DNA of 64,000 nucleotides from the NCBI RefSeq assembly GCF_000024005.1, contig NC_013132.1, forward strand, positions 3,528,001 through 3,592,000. The letters are read 5' to 3'. The position numbers were made by a program, and so were the translations under genes. This document shows, piece by piece, positions 18,304-27,157 of this stretch. Within the stretch, counting starts at the first letter, position 1. Every line of letters starts with the position of its first letter. Under the pieces are notes generated by a model that saw nothing but the letters and a program-made list of their open reading frames with translations, did not search any database and was not told where the DNA came from. This stretch comes from Chitinophaga pinensis DSM 2588 (lineage in GTDB: Bacteria > Bacteroidota > Bacteroidia > Chitinophagales > Chitinophagaceae).

Positions 18304-19767
18304 ATGAGAAAAACTGAGCAAAATTCCACCAGATTATTGCTTTATGCATTTGTACTTAGTATGTGTATCGGTGCCTGTTCACATGATAACAATCTGCATC
18401 GTCCGTCTGCGCTTGCCGTTGCGGATCCCAATGCCAGTCCTGTAGTTTTAGCCGCACTTGATCTTATGAGCGGAAATCCTGTTTTACCGGTTCCTACAGC
18501 CGATCCGGATATCATTTATGCCAATGGCAAGTATTACGTCTATACCACCGCTATCGGGCCTAATAACAGCCAATTTCACGCTTATTCGTCCACTGACCTG
18601 CTAAGCTGGAATGATGAGGGCGTCGTATTGGATTTAAACAACGTCAGCTGGGCGCATACGGGGGGATGGGCGCCGTCCGTGGTAGCACGTAATGGCAATT
18701 TCTATATGTACTTTACGGCAGCCAAGAAAATAGGGGTTGCAGTGAGTACGAGTCCGACAGGGCCTTTTATTGACCGGGGTAGTGCACTGGCTACCGGAGA
18801 CGGAACGGATCCTATTGATCCGATGGCCTTTATTGACACAGATGGACAGGCGTATCTTTATTGGGGTAATACGACATTGAATATGCAACGTCTGAATACT
18901 GATATGATATCACTGACTGGTACCCGCAGTCATGATAAACCATCTAATTATTTCGAAGCGCCTTATATGTTGAAACGAAATGGTATTTATTACTTCATGT
19001 ATTCCATTAACGATTACAGGAATGACGACTACCATGTGGAATATGCCACTTCCAGCGGTCCTATGGGACCATGGACTTATAAAGGGCGTATTACATCTCC
19101 ACTGGGCCCTGTTAAAGGCCCGGGTCATAATGCAGTGATCCGCAAGGCTGGTTGTAGTGATGAATATTATTTTGTCTATCATCGGCGGACAAGTACCAAT
19201 GTGGACGAAAGACAGGTGGCTATTGACAGACTATTTTTTGATGGTGCAGGAAATATACTGCCGGTAAATATTACCAACTCCGGTGTAGTCGGATACGATG
19301 GTATCTGTTATACGCCTAATCCTGTTCCTGATGGACAATACGTTATCAGATCCAGGGTCAATACGACCGCAGGAGCCGGTCTGTATCTTGATATTCCGGG
19401 ATGCGCCACTGGGAATGCGGACGTAAGAACCTGGACAAGAACCAATTGTGATGGTCAGAAATGGACATTTACCTATCAGAACAATGGTTATTATAAGATC
19501 ATCTCAGCGTTGCCCAATCACAAAGCTTTAGACCTGAATGCCTGTGGACTTGACAGAGGGGCGAATATTCAGGTATGGGATGTGTTGTCAAATGATTGCC
19601 AGTTGTGGCGGATTGAAACAGCCGGTAACGGATATTATCGGATTATGGCAAAAGGAAGTAATAATGTGATGGACTTGGCGGATGGTGATCCTACGCCGGG
19701 CGCAGATGTAAGGTCATGGACCTGGAATGGCGCTGATGCACAGTTGTGGAAACTGGAGACACCATAA
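18304..19767 (+). CDS. GH43 family lipoprotein with ricin-type lectin domain
   Basis: A 487-aa lipoprotein, cysteine at residue 25 (CIGAC). Residues about 58-345 form a five-bladed GH43 propeller: catalytic base in TADPDI (D67), pKa-setting aspartate in IDPMAF (D172) and general acid in FEAPYM (E218). The last ~135 residues are a ricin B-like beta-trefoil with repeated QxW elements (QKWTF, CQLWRIE, AQLWKLE), a galactose- or xylan-binding module. GH43 enzymes act on arabinan, xylan or galactan side chains; the exact activity cannot be set. It is not inside a SusCD locus and stands alone on the + strand. Confidence 0.88.
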   Translation: MRKTEQNSTRLLLYAFVLSMCIGACSHDNNLHRPSALAVADPNASPVVLAALDLMSGNPVLPVPTADPDIIYANGKYYVYTTAIGPNNSQFHAYSSTDLLSWNDEGVVLDLNNVSWAHTGGWAPSVVARNGNFYMYFTAAKKIGVAVSTSPTGPFIDRGSALATGDGTDPIDPMAFIDTDGQAYLYWGNTTLNMQRLNTDMISLTGTRSHDKPSNYFEAPYMLKRNGIYYFMYSINDYRNDDYHVEYATSSGPMGPWTYKGRITSPLGPVKGPGHNAVIRKAGCSDEYYFVYHRRTSTNVDERQVAIDRLFFDGAGNILPVNITNSGVVGYDGICYTPNPVPDGQYVIRSRVNTTAGAGLYLDIPGCATGNADVRTWTRTNCDGQKWTFTYQNNGYYKIISALPNHKALDLNACGLDRGANIQVWDVLSNDCQLWRIETAGNGYYRIMAKGSNNVMDLADGDPTPGADVRSWTWNGADAQLWKLETP

Positions 19768-19786
19768 TAATTTGCTACTTTTGACT

Positions 19787-20323
19787 ATGTTTTTACAATT
19801 TAAATCAGCCGCAGTATTCTGTGGTTCTAAACTCGGTGTTGATCCTATTTTTGCTCAACATGCCTCCGTCCTTGGAAAGTTGTTAGCTAAACATGAAGTG
19901 ACGCTTGTTTATGGCGGAGGGAACAGTGGTTTGATGGGAGTAGTCGCTAATGAGGTATTGGATCATGCAGGACAGGTTGTGGGAGTGATGCCGGATTTGT
20001 TAATTCAAAGAGAGTTCCGGCACGACAGGTTAACGCAGTTGCATGTGGTAGAGGATATGCATGCAAGAAAAAAGCTGATGTACAGTTTATCCGAAGCCGT
20101 GATTATTTTACCGGGTGGTATTGGCACATTTGATGAAATGATAGAGGTAATGGCCTGGAACAGCCTGAGTCTTCACAATAAGAAGATCTTTATCATTAAC
20201 TCTAATGGCTTTTTTGATCTGTTTATTCAACAAATGCAAAAGCTGCAGCAAAATGGATTTCTATATTCAGATGTATCAGATGCATTTATCATAGTCGATA
20301 CACCTGAGATGATCTTCAGTTAA
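19787..20323 (+). CDS. LOG family (TIGR00730) Rossmann-fold nucleotide phosphoribohydrolase
   Basis: A 178-aa protein with the two signatures of the LOG/'lysine decarboxylase-like' family: YGGGNSGLMG (42-51) and PGGIGTFDEM (109-118). Family members cleave N6-modified AMP to base and ribose-5-phosphate (cytokinin activation in plants and some bacteria) or act on AMP itself. The frame is open upstream into the GH43 gene, but ATG 19787 gives the standard N-terminus ending in AAVFCGS, so it is used; the gene starts 19 bp after the GH43 stop. The substrate in this organism is not known. Confidence 0.88.
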   Translation: MFLQFKSAAVFCGSKLGVDPIFAQHASVLGKLLAKHEVTLVYGGGNSGLMGVVANEVLDHAGQVVGVMPDLLIQREFRHDRLTQLHVVEDMHARKKLMYSLSEAVIILPGGIGTFDEMIEVMAWNSLSLHNKKIFIINSNGFFDLFIQQMQKLQQNGFLYSDVSDAFIIVDTPEMIFS

Positions 20324-20327
20324 TACC

Positions 20328-20374
20328 ATCTTCTGCTAATTGTGCAGCAGCCTGCTGTACAATTAGCAGAAGAT
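20328..20374. terminator. Bidirectional terminator-like stem-loop
   Basis: A perfect 16-bp outer stem (20328-20343 with 20359-20374) and an additional inner stem, between the convergent LOG and YkgJ-type genes. It likely ends transcription from both sides. Confidence 0.65.
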
Positions 20375-20483
20375 ATTTATATGCTTTATTAAGAGGGTAT
20401 TAAGATCAGATCAGTTGTTGTAGGTTCTTTTTGAATACTGTAACGGGAAACCAGATTTCTCATGTGTTTTTTACTGCTTCTTT

Positions 20484-21005
20484 TCAAGTAACGGGCATAT
20501 CAGCGCTAAAGTCCAGTCTTACCTTCATTTCCTCCAGTACATTGAAAATAATCGGGCAGGTGCCATAATGCATCATCATGGAAAATAGCCTGTTGGTGAA
20601 TTGTGGCAGGTGCAGTCCGGGGAACTCCCGGCAACCTGCAAACCGGTGCTCATAGATCGTACACATGCTATTTTCGAGGAAATGACAAGGGATCCGGTTA
20701 ATCACCATCATGCTGTTATTAACCCCCGTTTCTATATAACTGTCTATTACATCCGCTTCCGTCCGGCTGAGGTGTGCCGCCAGCCGGGTGACTTCATCAG
20801 GTTCCACATTAATCATGAGAGAACGGCAGCAGTTACCACAGGCCGTACAATCGACCTGAGGTGTAACAAGTGCATCGAGTTCCTGCACAAGTTGATCTAT
20901 ATCATCAGCTGGCTGAGATTTTAAATACGCTTTAAACGACTGATTTTCAGCTTCCTTTTGCTGTGCGATGGCCGCAATTTCGGCGAGATTTGCATTCATT
21001 TTCAA
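20484..21005 (-). CDS. YkgJ family cysteine-cluster protein
   Basis: A 173-aa protein with the signature CTACGNCC (cysteines 53, 56, 59, 60) and a further cysteine set downstream (PCHFLENSMCTIYEHR... CREFPG), the usual CxxCxxCC...C...C...C layout of this family. Members are thought to bind zinc or an iron-sulphur cluster, with unknown function. The N-terminal ~45 residues are helical and charged. It is 27 bp downstream of the alpha/beta hydrolase gene on the same strand and may be co-transcribed with it. Confidence 0.85.
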   Translation of the reverse strand: MKMNANLAEIAAIAQQKEAENQSFKAYLKSQPADDIDQLVQELDALVTPQVDCTACGNCCRSLMINVEPDEVTRLAAHLSRTEADVIDSYIETGVNNSMMVINRIPCHFLENSMCTIYEHRFAGCREFPGLHLPQFTNRLFSMMMHYGTCPIIFNVLEEMKVRLDFSADMPVT

Positions 21006-21032
21006 GCTGTAAAGATAGGATATATCCCGGTC

Positions 21033-21908
21033 TCACTTCAAAAAACCTATGATCAGCCGGGCTATTGCCTGTGGCTGTTCCGCTAATAAAAAGTGACCGC
21101 TGTCCTCGATTTCTTCCAGCCGGACCTCAGCAGTAGCTTTGGTAAGGAAGGATTTTAGCATCTGATAGATGTTGCTGCAGGCGATCCCCATAACAGGGCT
21201 GCTGATTGTATGATAAGTTTTCATGTCCTGTATATCCTGGGTAAATGCCTGATACCATGCATTGGAAGACCGGATCGCCTCCGGACTGTCATACGCCTGG
21301 CTATAAACCGCCCTGTCAAAATCCGTAAGGTGATGCGGATGCTGTAGCATGGTGTTGAAAATCCAGTCAATGACAAGATGCATCCTGTCTGCCAACAGCG
21401 CTTCCGGCAGTTCTTTTACCTGATTGAATGCCAGCCACCAGGGGTATGTATAATTCAAACCCGGTATAGGTAGCATAGGCAACTGATACATCGAATCATC
21501 AGGATGCGGTGTATCCAGCATCATTAACTTACCGGTAGCTTCCGGATAGTTGGCCGCGAAACTAAAGGCTACATGGGCGCCAATATCATGACCACAGATA
21601 TGCACCTTCTCATAATGCAATAACTGTATCAGGTCATATATATCCTTGCTCATATTCTTTTTGTCATAACCTGCTGACGGTTTATCTGAGCCGCCCATCC
21701 CTCTCAGGTCCACTACTATCACATTATAATGCAAAGCGAGCAAGGGCATTACTTTATGATAAGCCCACCATGTTTCCGGCCATCCGGGAATTAAAATCAA
21801 AGGTTCTCCTTTACCACCCTGTACATAATGCAAGCTGACACCATTCACCACTGCATATTTATTCTCAAAACCTGGAAGGTTCTGAAGCAATTCCTGATCC
21901 GAATACAT
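21033..21908 (-). CDS. Alpha/beta hydrolase (epoxide hydrolase/haloalkane dehalogenase type)
   Basis: A 291-aa alpha/beta hydrolase. The oxyanion-hole motif is PGWPETW (41-47), the nucleophile elbow is GHDIGA with aspartate 108, which points to the epoxide hydrolase/dehalogenase branch rather than serine esterases, and the catalytic histidine is in DSGHF near the C-terminus. A cap domain fills about residues 135-215. It is transcribed away from a MerR regulator across a 100-bp gap, which suggests control by that regulator. The natural substrate is unknown. Confidence 0.88.
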   Translation of the reverse strand: MYSDQELLQNLPGFENKYAVVNGVSLHYVQGGKGEPLILIPGWPETWWAYHKVMPLLALHYNVIVVDLRGMGGSDKPSAGYDKKNMSKDIYDLIQLLHYEKVHICGHDIGAHVAFSFAANYPEATGKLMMLDTPHPDDSMYQLPMLPIPGLNYTYPWWLAFNQVKELPEALLADRMHLVIDWIFNTMLQHPHHLTDFDRAVYSQAYDSPEAIRSSNAWYQAFTQDIQDMKTYHTISSPVMGIACSNIYQMLKSFLTKATAEVRLEEIEDSGHFLLAEQPQAIARLIIGFLK

Positions 21909-22008
21909 CCGATTATCTTTTATTAAATCAATTGTCGGATCAAACTTAAATAATACTTTTGGTACTGAAAACTATACAGTATACTTCATAGTTCATATAT
22001 TTTTTTTA

Positions 22009-22368
22009 ATGAGATTAATTAACCAGCTGTCAAAGGAAACAGGTATCCCGATTGGTACCATCCGCTTTTACGAGAAATCAGGTCTTATTAACGGGGAGAC
22101 GAAGCCTGAAGTAAAAACCAACAAGTATGTGTATTATGGCGATGATGTTATCGACAAACTGCGGTTTATACAAATGGCGAAAGCCGTAGGATTTACGTTG
22201 GGTGAGATTAAAGAAGTGGTTGATGCATGGTACCTGAAAAAGATCAGTAAAAAAGCGCAGCTTGAAGTGTTGAATAAGAAGTTGGTGCAGATTGATGAGA
22301 AGATACAGGAGTTGAATGAAATGAAAAAGCAGATAGCTGTTTGTAAGGACAATATAGAGAAGCGTTAG
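22009..22368 (+). CDS. MerR family transcriptional regulator
   Basis: A 119-aa regulator. The N-terminal winged helix starts RLINQLSKETGIPIGTIRFYEKSGL, diagnostic for MerR; a coiled-coil dimer helix fills about residues 75-112. There is no extended ligand domain and no cluster of metal-binding cysteines, so the inducer cannot be guessed. The 100-bp gap to the divergent alpha/beta hydrolase gene contains an AT-rich dyad (around 21972-21985) that could be the MerR operator for both genes. Confidence 0.88.
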   Translation: MRLINQLSKETGIPIGTIRFYEKSGLINGETKPEVKTNKYVYYGDDVIDKLRFIQMAKAVGFTLGEIKEVVDAWYLKKISKKAQLEVLNKKLVQIDEKIQELNEMKKQIAVCKDNIEKR

Positions 22369-22371
22369 TAT

Positions 22372-22725
22372 TTACCTGCCCACAATTTCCTTCCTATGCT
22401 TAATTCCCCATTCTGTCAGGTTATTAATAATTGTCTGCAAGGTTTTACCATGTTCCGTAAGTTCATACAGCACCGTTACAGGTTGCGTATCCAGAACGAT
22501 CCGCCTGATCAGTTTATTAACCTCCAGTTCCTTTAATTCCTTACTCAGCATTTTGTTTGATATACCGTCTACATCATTCAAAACGTCGGAGAATCGTCTT
22601 TGTTTATAATAACAGATGGATGAAATGATAGGAATTTTCCATTTCCCGTTCAGTACATCCATTGAATCCTGCACCGCCATCATTTCTCTTTTGTGTTCTT
22701 CTCCTTGAGCATTCCTGCACTCCAT
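22372..22725 (-). CDS. HxlR family transcriptional regulator
   Basis: A 117-aa winged-helix regulator: MDVLNGKWKIPIISSICYYKQRRFSDV and the following ISNKMLSKELKELE are the HxlR recognition block. Cysteine 3 near the N-terminus region (MECRNAQ) and one in the first helix (SICYY) could be redox sensing, as in relatives such as YodB and HypR, but this is only inference. Its promoter (TAACTTTG -7 box on the - strand, 22763-22770) lies inside a GTTAC element also found at 40186-40217 ahead of an SDR gene, suggesting autorepression and a shared target. Confidence 0.88.
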   Translation of the reverse strand: MECRNAQGEEHKREMMAVQDSMDVLNGKWKIPIISSICYYKQRRFSDVLNDVDGISNKMLSKELKELEVNKLIRRIVLDTQPVTVLYELTEHGKTLQTIINNLTEWGIKHRKEIVGR

Positions 22726-22748
22726 AAAGGCTAATTTACTATTTCCAG

Positions 22749-22780
22749 GTTACTATTTGTTACAAAGTTACTAAAGTAAA
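22749..22780. promoter_or_regulatory. HxlR promoter with GTTAC operator element
   Basis: Three GTTAC words at 22749, 22759 and 22767 (spacings 10 and 8), with a perfect TAnnTTTG -7 box for the - strand HxlR gene overlapping at 22763-22770. The 32-bp block matches 28/32 with 40186-40217 upstream of the SDR gene at 40264. A shared binding site for the HxlR protein is the simplest explanation. Confidence 0.6.
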
Positions 22781-22802
22781 TGAAAACATGCTATTTGAGA
22801 GT

Positions 22803-23207
22803 TCATTGATAGAGTGTTTCAAATTTATCCTTCCACTCTTCATGCCAGTCGAGAAAAGCTAAAAGCGGACCAGACAGACTCCGGCCAAATTCGGTCAGTG
22901 AATATTCCACCCTGGGCGGTACTTCAGGATATACCTTTCGTTCTACCAGCTTTAAACTGATCAGTTTTTTGAGTGATTCATTCAGCATTTTATGGGAGAT
23001 ACCATTGATCTGCTGTAACAATTCGCTGTTCCGTTTGGTATCCTGCATGAGTGATACCACGACTAACAGGTTCCATTTATTGGCGAATATCGAGCAGCAG
23101 TCGTAGAGTATACTATGCTTATAGGCATCTGGCCCTGCGGATATTTTTTCCTGCAGGGCTGTAAATCTTTCAAATTTTTTTTTGTCGTCATCCATTGTCA
23201 GGCTCAT
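22803..23207 (-). CDS. HxlR family transcriptional regulator
   Basis: A 134-aa winged-helix protein, a second HxlR member in tandem with the one at 22372. The core ANKWNLLVVVSLMQDTKRNSELLQQINGISHKMLNESLKKL is clear, preceded by an extra ~30-residue N-terminal arm. The start gives MSLTMDDDKKK; the methionine at residue 5 is an alternative. It is divergent from a ketopantoate-reductase-like gene (93-bp gap), the usual arrangement for an HxlR regulator and its target; the gap has a CTAATATTAG palindrome. Confidence 0.88.
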   Translation of the reverse strand: MSLTMDDDKKKFERFTALQEKISAGPDAYKHSILYDCCSIFANKWNLLVVVSLMQDTKRNSELLQQINGISHKMLNESLKKLISLKLVERKVYPEVPPRVEYSLTEFGRSLSGPLLAFLDWHEEWKDKFETLYQ

Positions 23208-23299
23208 TTCTAACTACAAAGTGCTTAGGGGACGGAGGCGTTCCCTCTTTTCACAACCTAATATTAGTTCTAATTTAGCGACCATACTACAATAAGCCA

Positions 23300-24202
23300 A
23301 TGAAAATTTTGATGTTTGGTCGTGGGGTTATCTCCGCGCAATATGCTTATGTCCTGGAAAAAGCAGGACATACCGTTGAATTTTATGTAAGACCAGGGAA
23401 GAAAGCAGCGGCGATTCCTTTGGATATCTATGACAGGGGAAAACATATTCAGACCACCTGGCGGGTGACCATGCGGGAGGATTTACCACCGGATCATGAT
23501 TATGACCTGATCGTTGTAAGTGTACAACACTATCAATTTAAGAATGTAGCTGCATTCTTATCAGGTAAAGCAGGCAATGCAACAATACTCATTTTCAATA
23601 ACTTCTGGAACGATCCCATGACGGAAGCAGCCGCATTACCCAAAGACCAGCTGGCCTGGGGCTTCCCTATGGCAGCAGGTGGTGTTGATCAGCGGGGGGT
23701 GTTGAAAGGGGCATTGTTTGGTCGTGTTCACTTTGGCACCTTTGGTACAGCACCTACAGCACGGGAAATTGCCGTTCGCCAGCTGTTTAAATCAAGCGGA
23801 TTTAAGATCCTGGAACACAAGGATTTTAAAACATGGTTATCCATTCACTTCCTGGTGAATGCCGGTTTACTTTCACAAGCGCTGCGTGCAGGTTCTTTAG
23901 GACTGTTGTTATCCTCAAAGGAGCATGGTCAGCAGGTGGTACTGAATGTGCGGGAATTGTTTCCTGTATTACAACAGCGGGGTATAAAGGTACAGGGGGA
24001 AGCAGCGCTTTTCAAACTACCACCATCGCTGGTAAGTTTATTAATGAGAACAGTGATGAAGTTAAATCCTGCTTTTAGACATTCATTGCTGAATCATTCC
24101 AATCCGGAAGAAGTGAAGTCTTTTTGCCGGGATGTATTAGCAGAAGCAAAAAGCAAGGGCATTGCTGTACCCAGACTGGAATCAGTAGCCAGCTATCTGT
24201 AA
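23300..24202 (+). CDS. Ketopantoate reductase family (PanE/ApbA-like) oxidoreductase
   Basis: A 300-aa NAD(P)-dependent reductase. The N-terminal Rossmann motif is GRGVIS (residues 7-12) in MKILMFGRGVISAQYAYVL, and the helical C-terminal domain (about 170-300) has the ketopantoate reductase fold signature around FLVNAGLLSQAL. A true PanE is possible, but proximity to an HxlR regulator is more typical of paralogs with other substrates, so no symbol is given. It is the likely target of the HxlR at 22803-23207. Confidence 0.82.
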   Translation: MKILMFGRGVISAQYAYVLEKAGHTVEFYVRPGKKAAAIPLDIYDRGKHIQTTWRVTMREDLPPDHDYDLIVVSVQHYQFKNVAAFLSGKAGNATILIFNNFWNDPMTEAAALPKDQLAWGFPMAAGGVDQRGVLKGALFGRVHFGTFGTAPTAREIAVRQLFKSSGFKILEHKDFKTWLSIHFLVNAGLLSQALRAGSLGLLLSSKEHGQQVVLNVRELFPVLQQRGIKVQGEAALFKLPPSLVSLLMRTVMKLNPAFRHSLLNHSNPEEVKSFCRDVLAEAKSKGIAVPRLESVASYL

Positions 24203-24285
24203 TTACATATCAGGTATAATACAGGTCCTGTTGGAAGGACAACAATATGGAATAATCCCTGTCTCGCATCTATATTAAAAACACT

Positions 24286-25026
24286 ATGCGAACGGGGATT
24301 ATTATTTCACTACTATTACTGTTGTCCTCATGTTTTCGTAAACCTATACCTGTCAGTTATTTTAACACAGGGACGTTTATCCTGGAAGACACTGTCTTCA
24401 CTGCTAATGAATATTTAAAGTCTCTGGAAGATGATTCATATCCTATATTTTACATTGGCCCTACGACAGATACTATCCGTACCGGCAAACGTTATTGGTT
24501 GCGCCGGGAGAAGAGATTCAGAGAACATCCACCGTACTGTGTTTATAAGTTATCAGGCGCTAATGTAGCTATTCAGGTAGATACGCTGTCGGCTGTATGC
24601 CAACCGGTAGAGTACCTGAATGAGGATCGGGTTATTGACCGTTATTGTGACTCTAACCGTTACTATCATGCATCCGTGGTGCTTATACGTAATATTTCAG
24701 ATACGGCTGTTTCAATGGGAATAAGTTTTAGTGTTTCAACAGTACATCGCGAAATGCTGAATAGCCGGGGACAATGGGTAAAAGTGACAGAGAAACTAGG
24801 TGAAGGCTGGTTTTGTGGTACAGGACAACCTCACATTTATCTGATGCCGGGAGAGTTAATTGTATCCAAGATCAGTCATTTTACCGGAGCGCATCGGGTA
24901 TCCTGCCGGCTGGCCCTGGGGAGGAGTTATGATACATCTCAGGTATATTCTAATACGTTTACTGAATGTATAGATGACAGTTTACTACGTGTAGTAGAAG
25001 AAAACATAGCTATAAAAAGGCGGTAA
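24286..25026 (+). CDS. Hypothetical lipoprotein
   Basis: A 246-aa protein I do not recognise. The N-terminus is a short lipoprotein signal (LLLLLSSC, cysteine at residue 16). The rest is beta-rich with several cysteines and a RYWLRREKRFREHPPYCVYK segment; it shows no repeat or catalytic motif. It follows the reductase gene by 83 bp on the same strand but the link may be chance. Confidence 0.6.
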   Translation: MRTGIIISLLLLLSSCFRKPIPVSYFNTGTFILEDTVFTANEYLKSLEDDSYPIFYIGPTTDTIRTGKRYWLRREKRFREHPPYCVYKLSGANVAIQVDTLSAVCQPVEYLNEDRVIDRYCDSNRYYHASVVLIRNISDTAVSMGISFSVSTVHREMLNSRGQWVKVTEKLGEGWFCGTGQPHIYLMPGELIVSKISHFTGAHRVSCRLALGRSYDTSQVYSNTFTECIDDSLLRVVEENIAIKRR

Positions 25027-25290
25027 AATGTAGTTGTTCAAATAATTCAAAGAAGGAGTCCCCGGGTACGCTTATATATCAGCTTGTTGAACCAATATTC
25101 TTTTTGCAATAGGCATTTACCCGGAATGATTTATTGCGGAATAGCGAAGTAGTGAAAAAGAATTAAAGACTTGAATGTTTTTTTATATATTAGAGGCCGT
25201 ATATAACCTATATTTCATCGTTGACTTCATTCGCAGCGGCTCCCAAAACCATAGTCGTTGTATTTACAGCTCAAATTAACATTGGATTTT

Positions 25291-25824
25291 ATGTCAGAAC
25301 TAAGATCTTTATTCGTTAAACTCAAGATTAAAAAAGAAAACCTCGAACGCTTTTTTGAAGCGGAACTTACAACTCCCGAAGTAGATGCAGACTGGACATC
25401 GTGGTGGGATAGCCGTGAGATGTACTCCAAATCTCCGCTTAAAGAAATTCCGATGGAATCAGAAGATACAAATGGCGAAGTGTTTGAATCTTTTATAGAT
25501 ACAGACGAAACACTCAGCCTGGAAAAACACGAAGAGGGCGTATACTACTTTGCCAGCGGAATGTTTGGGGAGAATTACTACGAGTTACTACCTATGCTGG
25601 CTGTATTGAAAAGCGCCGCATTATATATGGAGGCTGGAGACGAGGGTGAGGCGTTCGTGTATGATTATTTCTGGGGAGGTAAGGATGTGCTGGCACATCT
25701 GATATTGAAACCAGGTAAGGCATTACTGAAGAATACGAAGAAAACGGCTAAAATTAATAAAGAGTTAGTCGCCGAGGCAGGCAAAATGATGCAGGAAGCG
25801 CTGAAAAAAATGACCGGAAAATAA
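25291..25824 (+). CDS. Hypothetical acidic protein
   Basis: A 177-aa cytosolic protein of unknown family. ATG 25291 (MSELRSLFVK) is preferred to the upstream ATG at 25258, which only adds a short hydrophobic stretch with no signal peptide logic. The composition is acidic in the middle and basic at the C-terminus (LKNTKKTAKINKEL), and a tryptophan-rich DADWTSWWDSREM patch lies near residue 35. It is convergent with 25835-26980, with 10 bp between stops. No function is proposed. Confidence 0.6.
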   Translation: MSELRSLFVKLKIKKENLERFFEAELTTPEVDADWTSWWDSREMYSKSPLKEIPMESEDTNGEVFESFIDTDETLSLEKHEEGVYYFASGMFGENYYELLPMLAVLKSAALYMEAGDEGEAFVYDYFWGGKDVLAHLILKPGKALLKNTKKTAKINKELVAEAGKMMQEALKKMTGK

Positions 25825-25834
25825 GAGGGTGTAT

Positions 25835-26980
25835 TTAACGCTGTTCTGCAATGCCTGTCTGCCGTAAAAGCTGTATGGTATTCTCTACAGTACTTCTGCA
25901 TTTTACAGCATATTGTAATAAGGTTTGATCGTCTTTATTCCGCAACGCAATGATATCCTGTTTGTAATGTTTCAGGAAGGGTATCAGCAGGTCCTGCTCA
26001 TTTCTTCTTACCAGGTCAAAGATCGTCTCCGGCGTCTCTGAGAGGATCTTTTTTAACAGCCAGTGAGGCCGATGGGAGAAGAAGGTTCTGACATGCTTTC
26101 TGATCTTCTTATCACTGGTGAAAGCATTCAACAGGTATTTGACGATAACCGGATTTATTCTTTCCCGTGCAATGTCCAGATATGGCTGTAGTTCTTCCCG
26201 CTCATATGGTATCAGCATGGTCAGTAATCTGTAATTAGCGAGTGCTACCTGGGCAAAAGCACGGGCGCTTAACCATTCATCAGTGATTGAAAATGGTGTC
26301 CATCCAAGGCTCATTATCCGCAGTAATGTTTTCTCCTGGAGATCTTCTACATCAGGAGATGAGCGGAGCATACGTCTGAAAAGATGATAGGGCTCGTTGT
26401 ATTCTCCGTGTTCGGAAATCAACGGATCTTGCCTTTGCGCGAGCCAGGGAAATATACGATAGCAGAAGCCGTATTGTTCAATCGTGAGTTTGGCAAACTC
26501 CCAGTTTACCCCAATGGCAAGATATGCGCATACCTGTTCAATGGAGGTAATACCGCCATTGCCTACATATGCTTTTTGATGTTCCATGTCTGCATCAGCG
26601 ATAATGGTTGTTCTGACAATATCTGCTGCCAGGTCCAGTTCTTCCTCTCCATTGATCCGGTAGATGTCTTTAATGAACATCGCGAGGTTATAGCCGTCCA
26701 GTTCATGTGTACTCATTAACCTGGCGGAAGCTCCTTGTTTTACAAGTGCCCTGAGTGAATTGCGGTATTCCAGTAAAGGAGGGGCAGTTGGGTTGTATAT
26801 CGTCCTGATAAGATATTCAATGTCTGTGCAGAACCGGTTGTCCAGCTCTTCGGCTTCCGCTTCACTAAGGGTTGCTCTGACTAAATTCCAGTCTGCTTTT
26901 TCTTTTTCAAGCGAAGCCCGTTCTGTATTGAGTTCTTTCTGTAGTGTAATATAGGTGGAAATAGGAAACTCCGGTTCCAT
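25835..26980 (-). CDS. Hypothetical protein with ankyrin-like C-terminus
   Basis: A 381-aa helical protein without signal peptide or membrane helix. The N-terminal ~35 residues form a probable coiled coil (TLQKELNTERASLEKEKADW). The last ~70 residues (RRNEQDLLIPFLKHYK, then ALRNKDDQTLLQYAVKC) look like one or two ankyrin-type repeats. The middle is all-helical and unassignable. It is convergent with the small acidic gene at 25291-25824. A protein-protein interaction role is a weak inference from the repeat. Confidence 0.6.
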   Translation of the reverse strand: MEPEFPISTYITLQKELNTERASLEKEKADWNLVRATLSEAEAEELDNRFCTDIEYLIRTIYNPTAPPLLEYRNSLRALVKQGASARLMSTHELDGYNLAMFIKDIYRINGEEELDLAADIVRTTIIADADMEHQKAYVGNGGITSIEQVCAYLAIGVNWEFAKLTIEQYGFCYRIFPWLAQRQDPLISEHGEYNEPYHLFRRMLRSSPDVEDLQEKTLLRIMSLGWTPFSITDEWLSARAFAQVALANYRLLTMLIPYEREELQPYLDIARERINPVIVKYLLNAFTSDKKIRKHVRTFFSHRPHWLLKKILSETPETIFDLVRRNEQDLLIPFLKHYKQDIIALRNKDDQTLLQYAVKCRSTVENTIQLLRQTGIAEQR

Positions 26981-27080
26981 AGTCTAAAGCGGTTGTTGAG
27001 GCTTATTGTGTAAGATATATTCTTGCACGAAGATACACGTTTTTTCAGACGGCTATGGGGTATATGTGGAGGAAAAGGAT

Positions 27081-27110
27081 AGGGGCGTCTCCTCATAGGA
27101 AGGCGCCCCT
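27081..27110 (-). terminator. Stem-loop downstream of the TlpA operon
   Basis: A GC-rich stem of at least 7 bp (27081-27087 with 27104-27110), followed on the - strand by ATCCTTTT. It lies about 48 bp past the stop of the last gene of SusCD locus 2 and probably ends that operon. Confidence 0.45.
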
Positions 27111-27157
27111 TGGTTGGCTGGTTATTGAATAAATACCTTTGTTGATCGTCCTGATGT

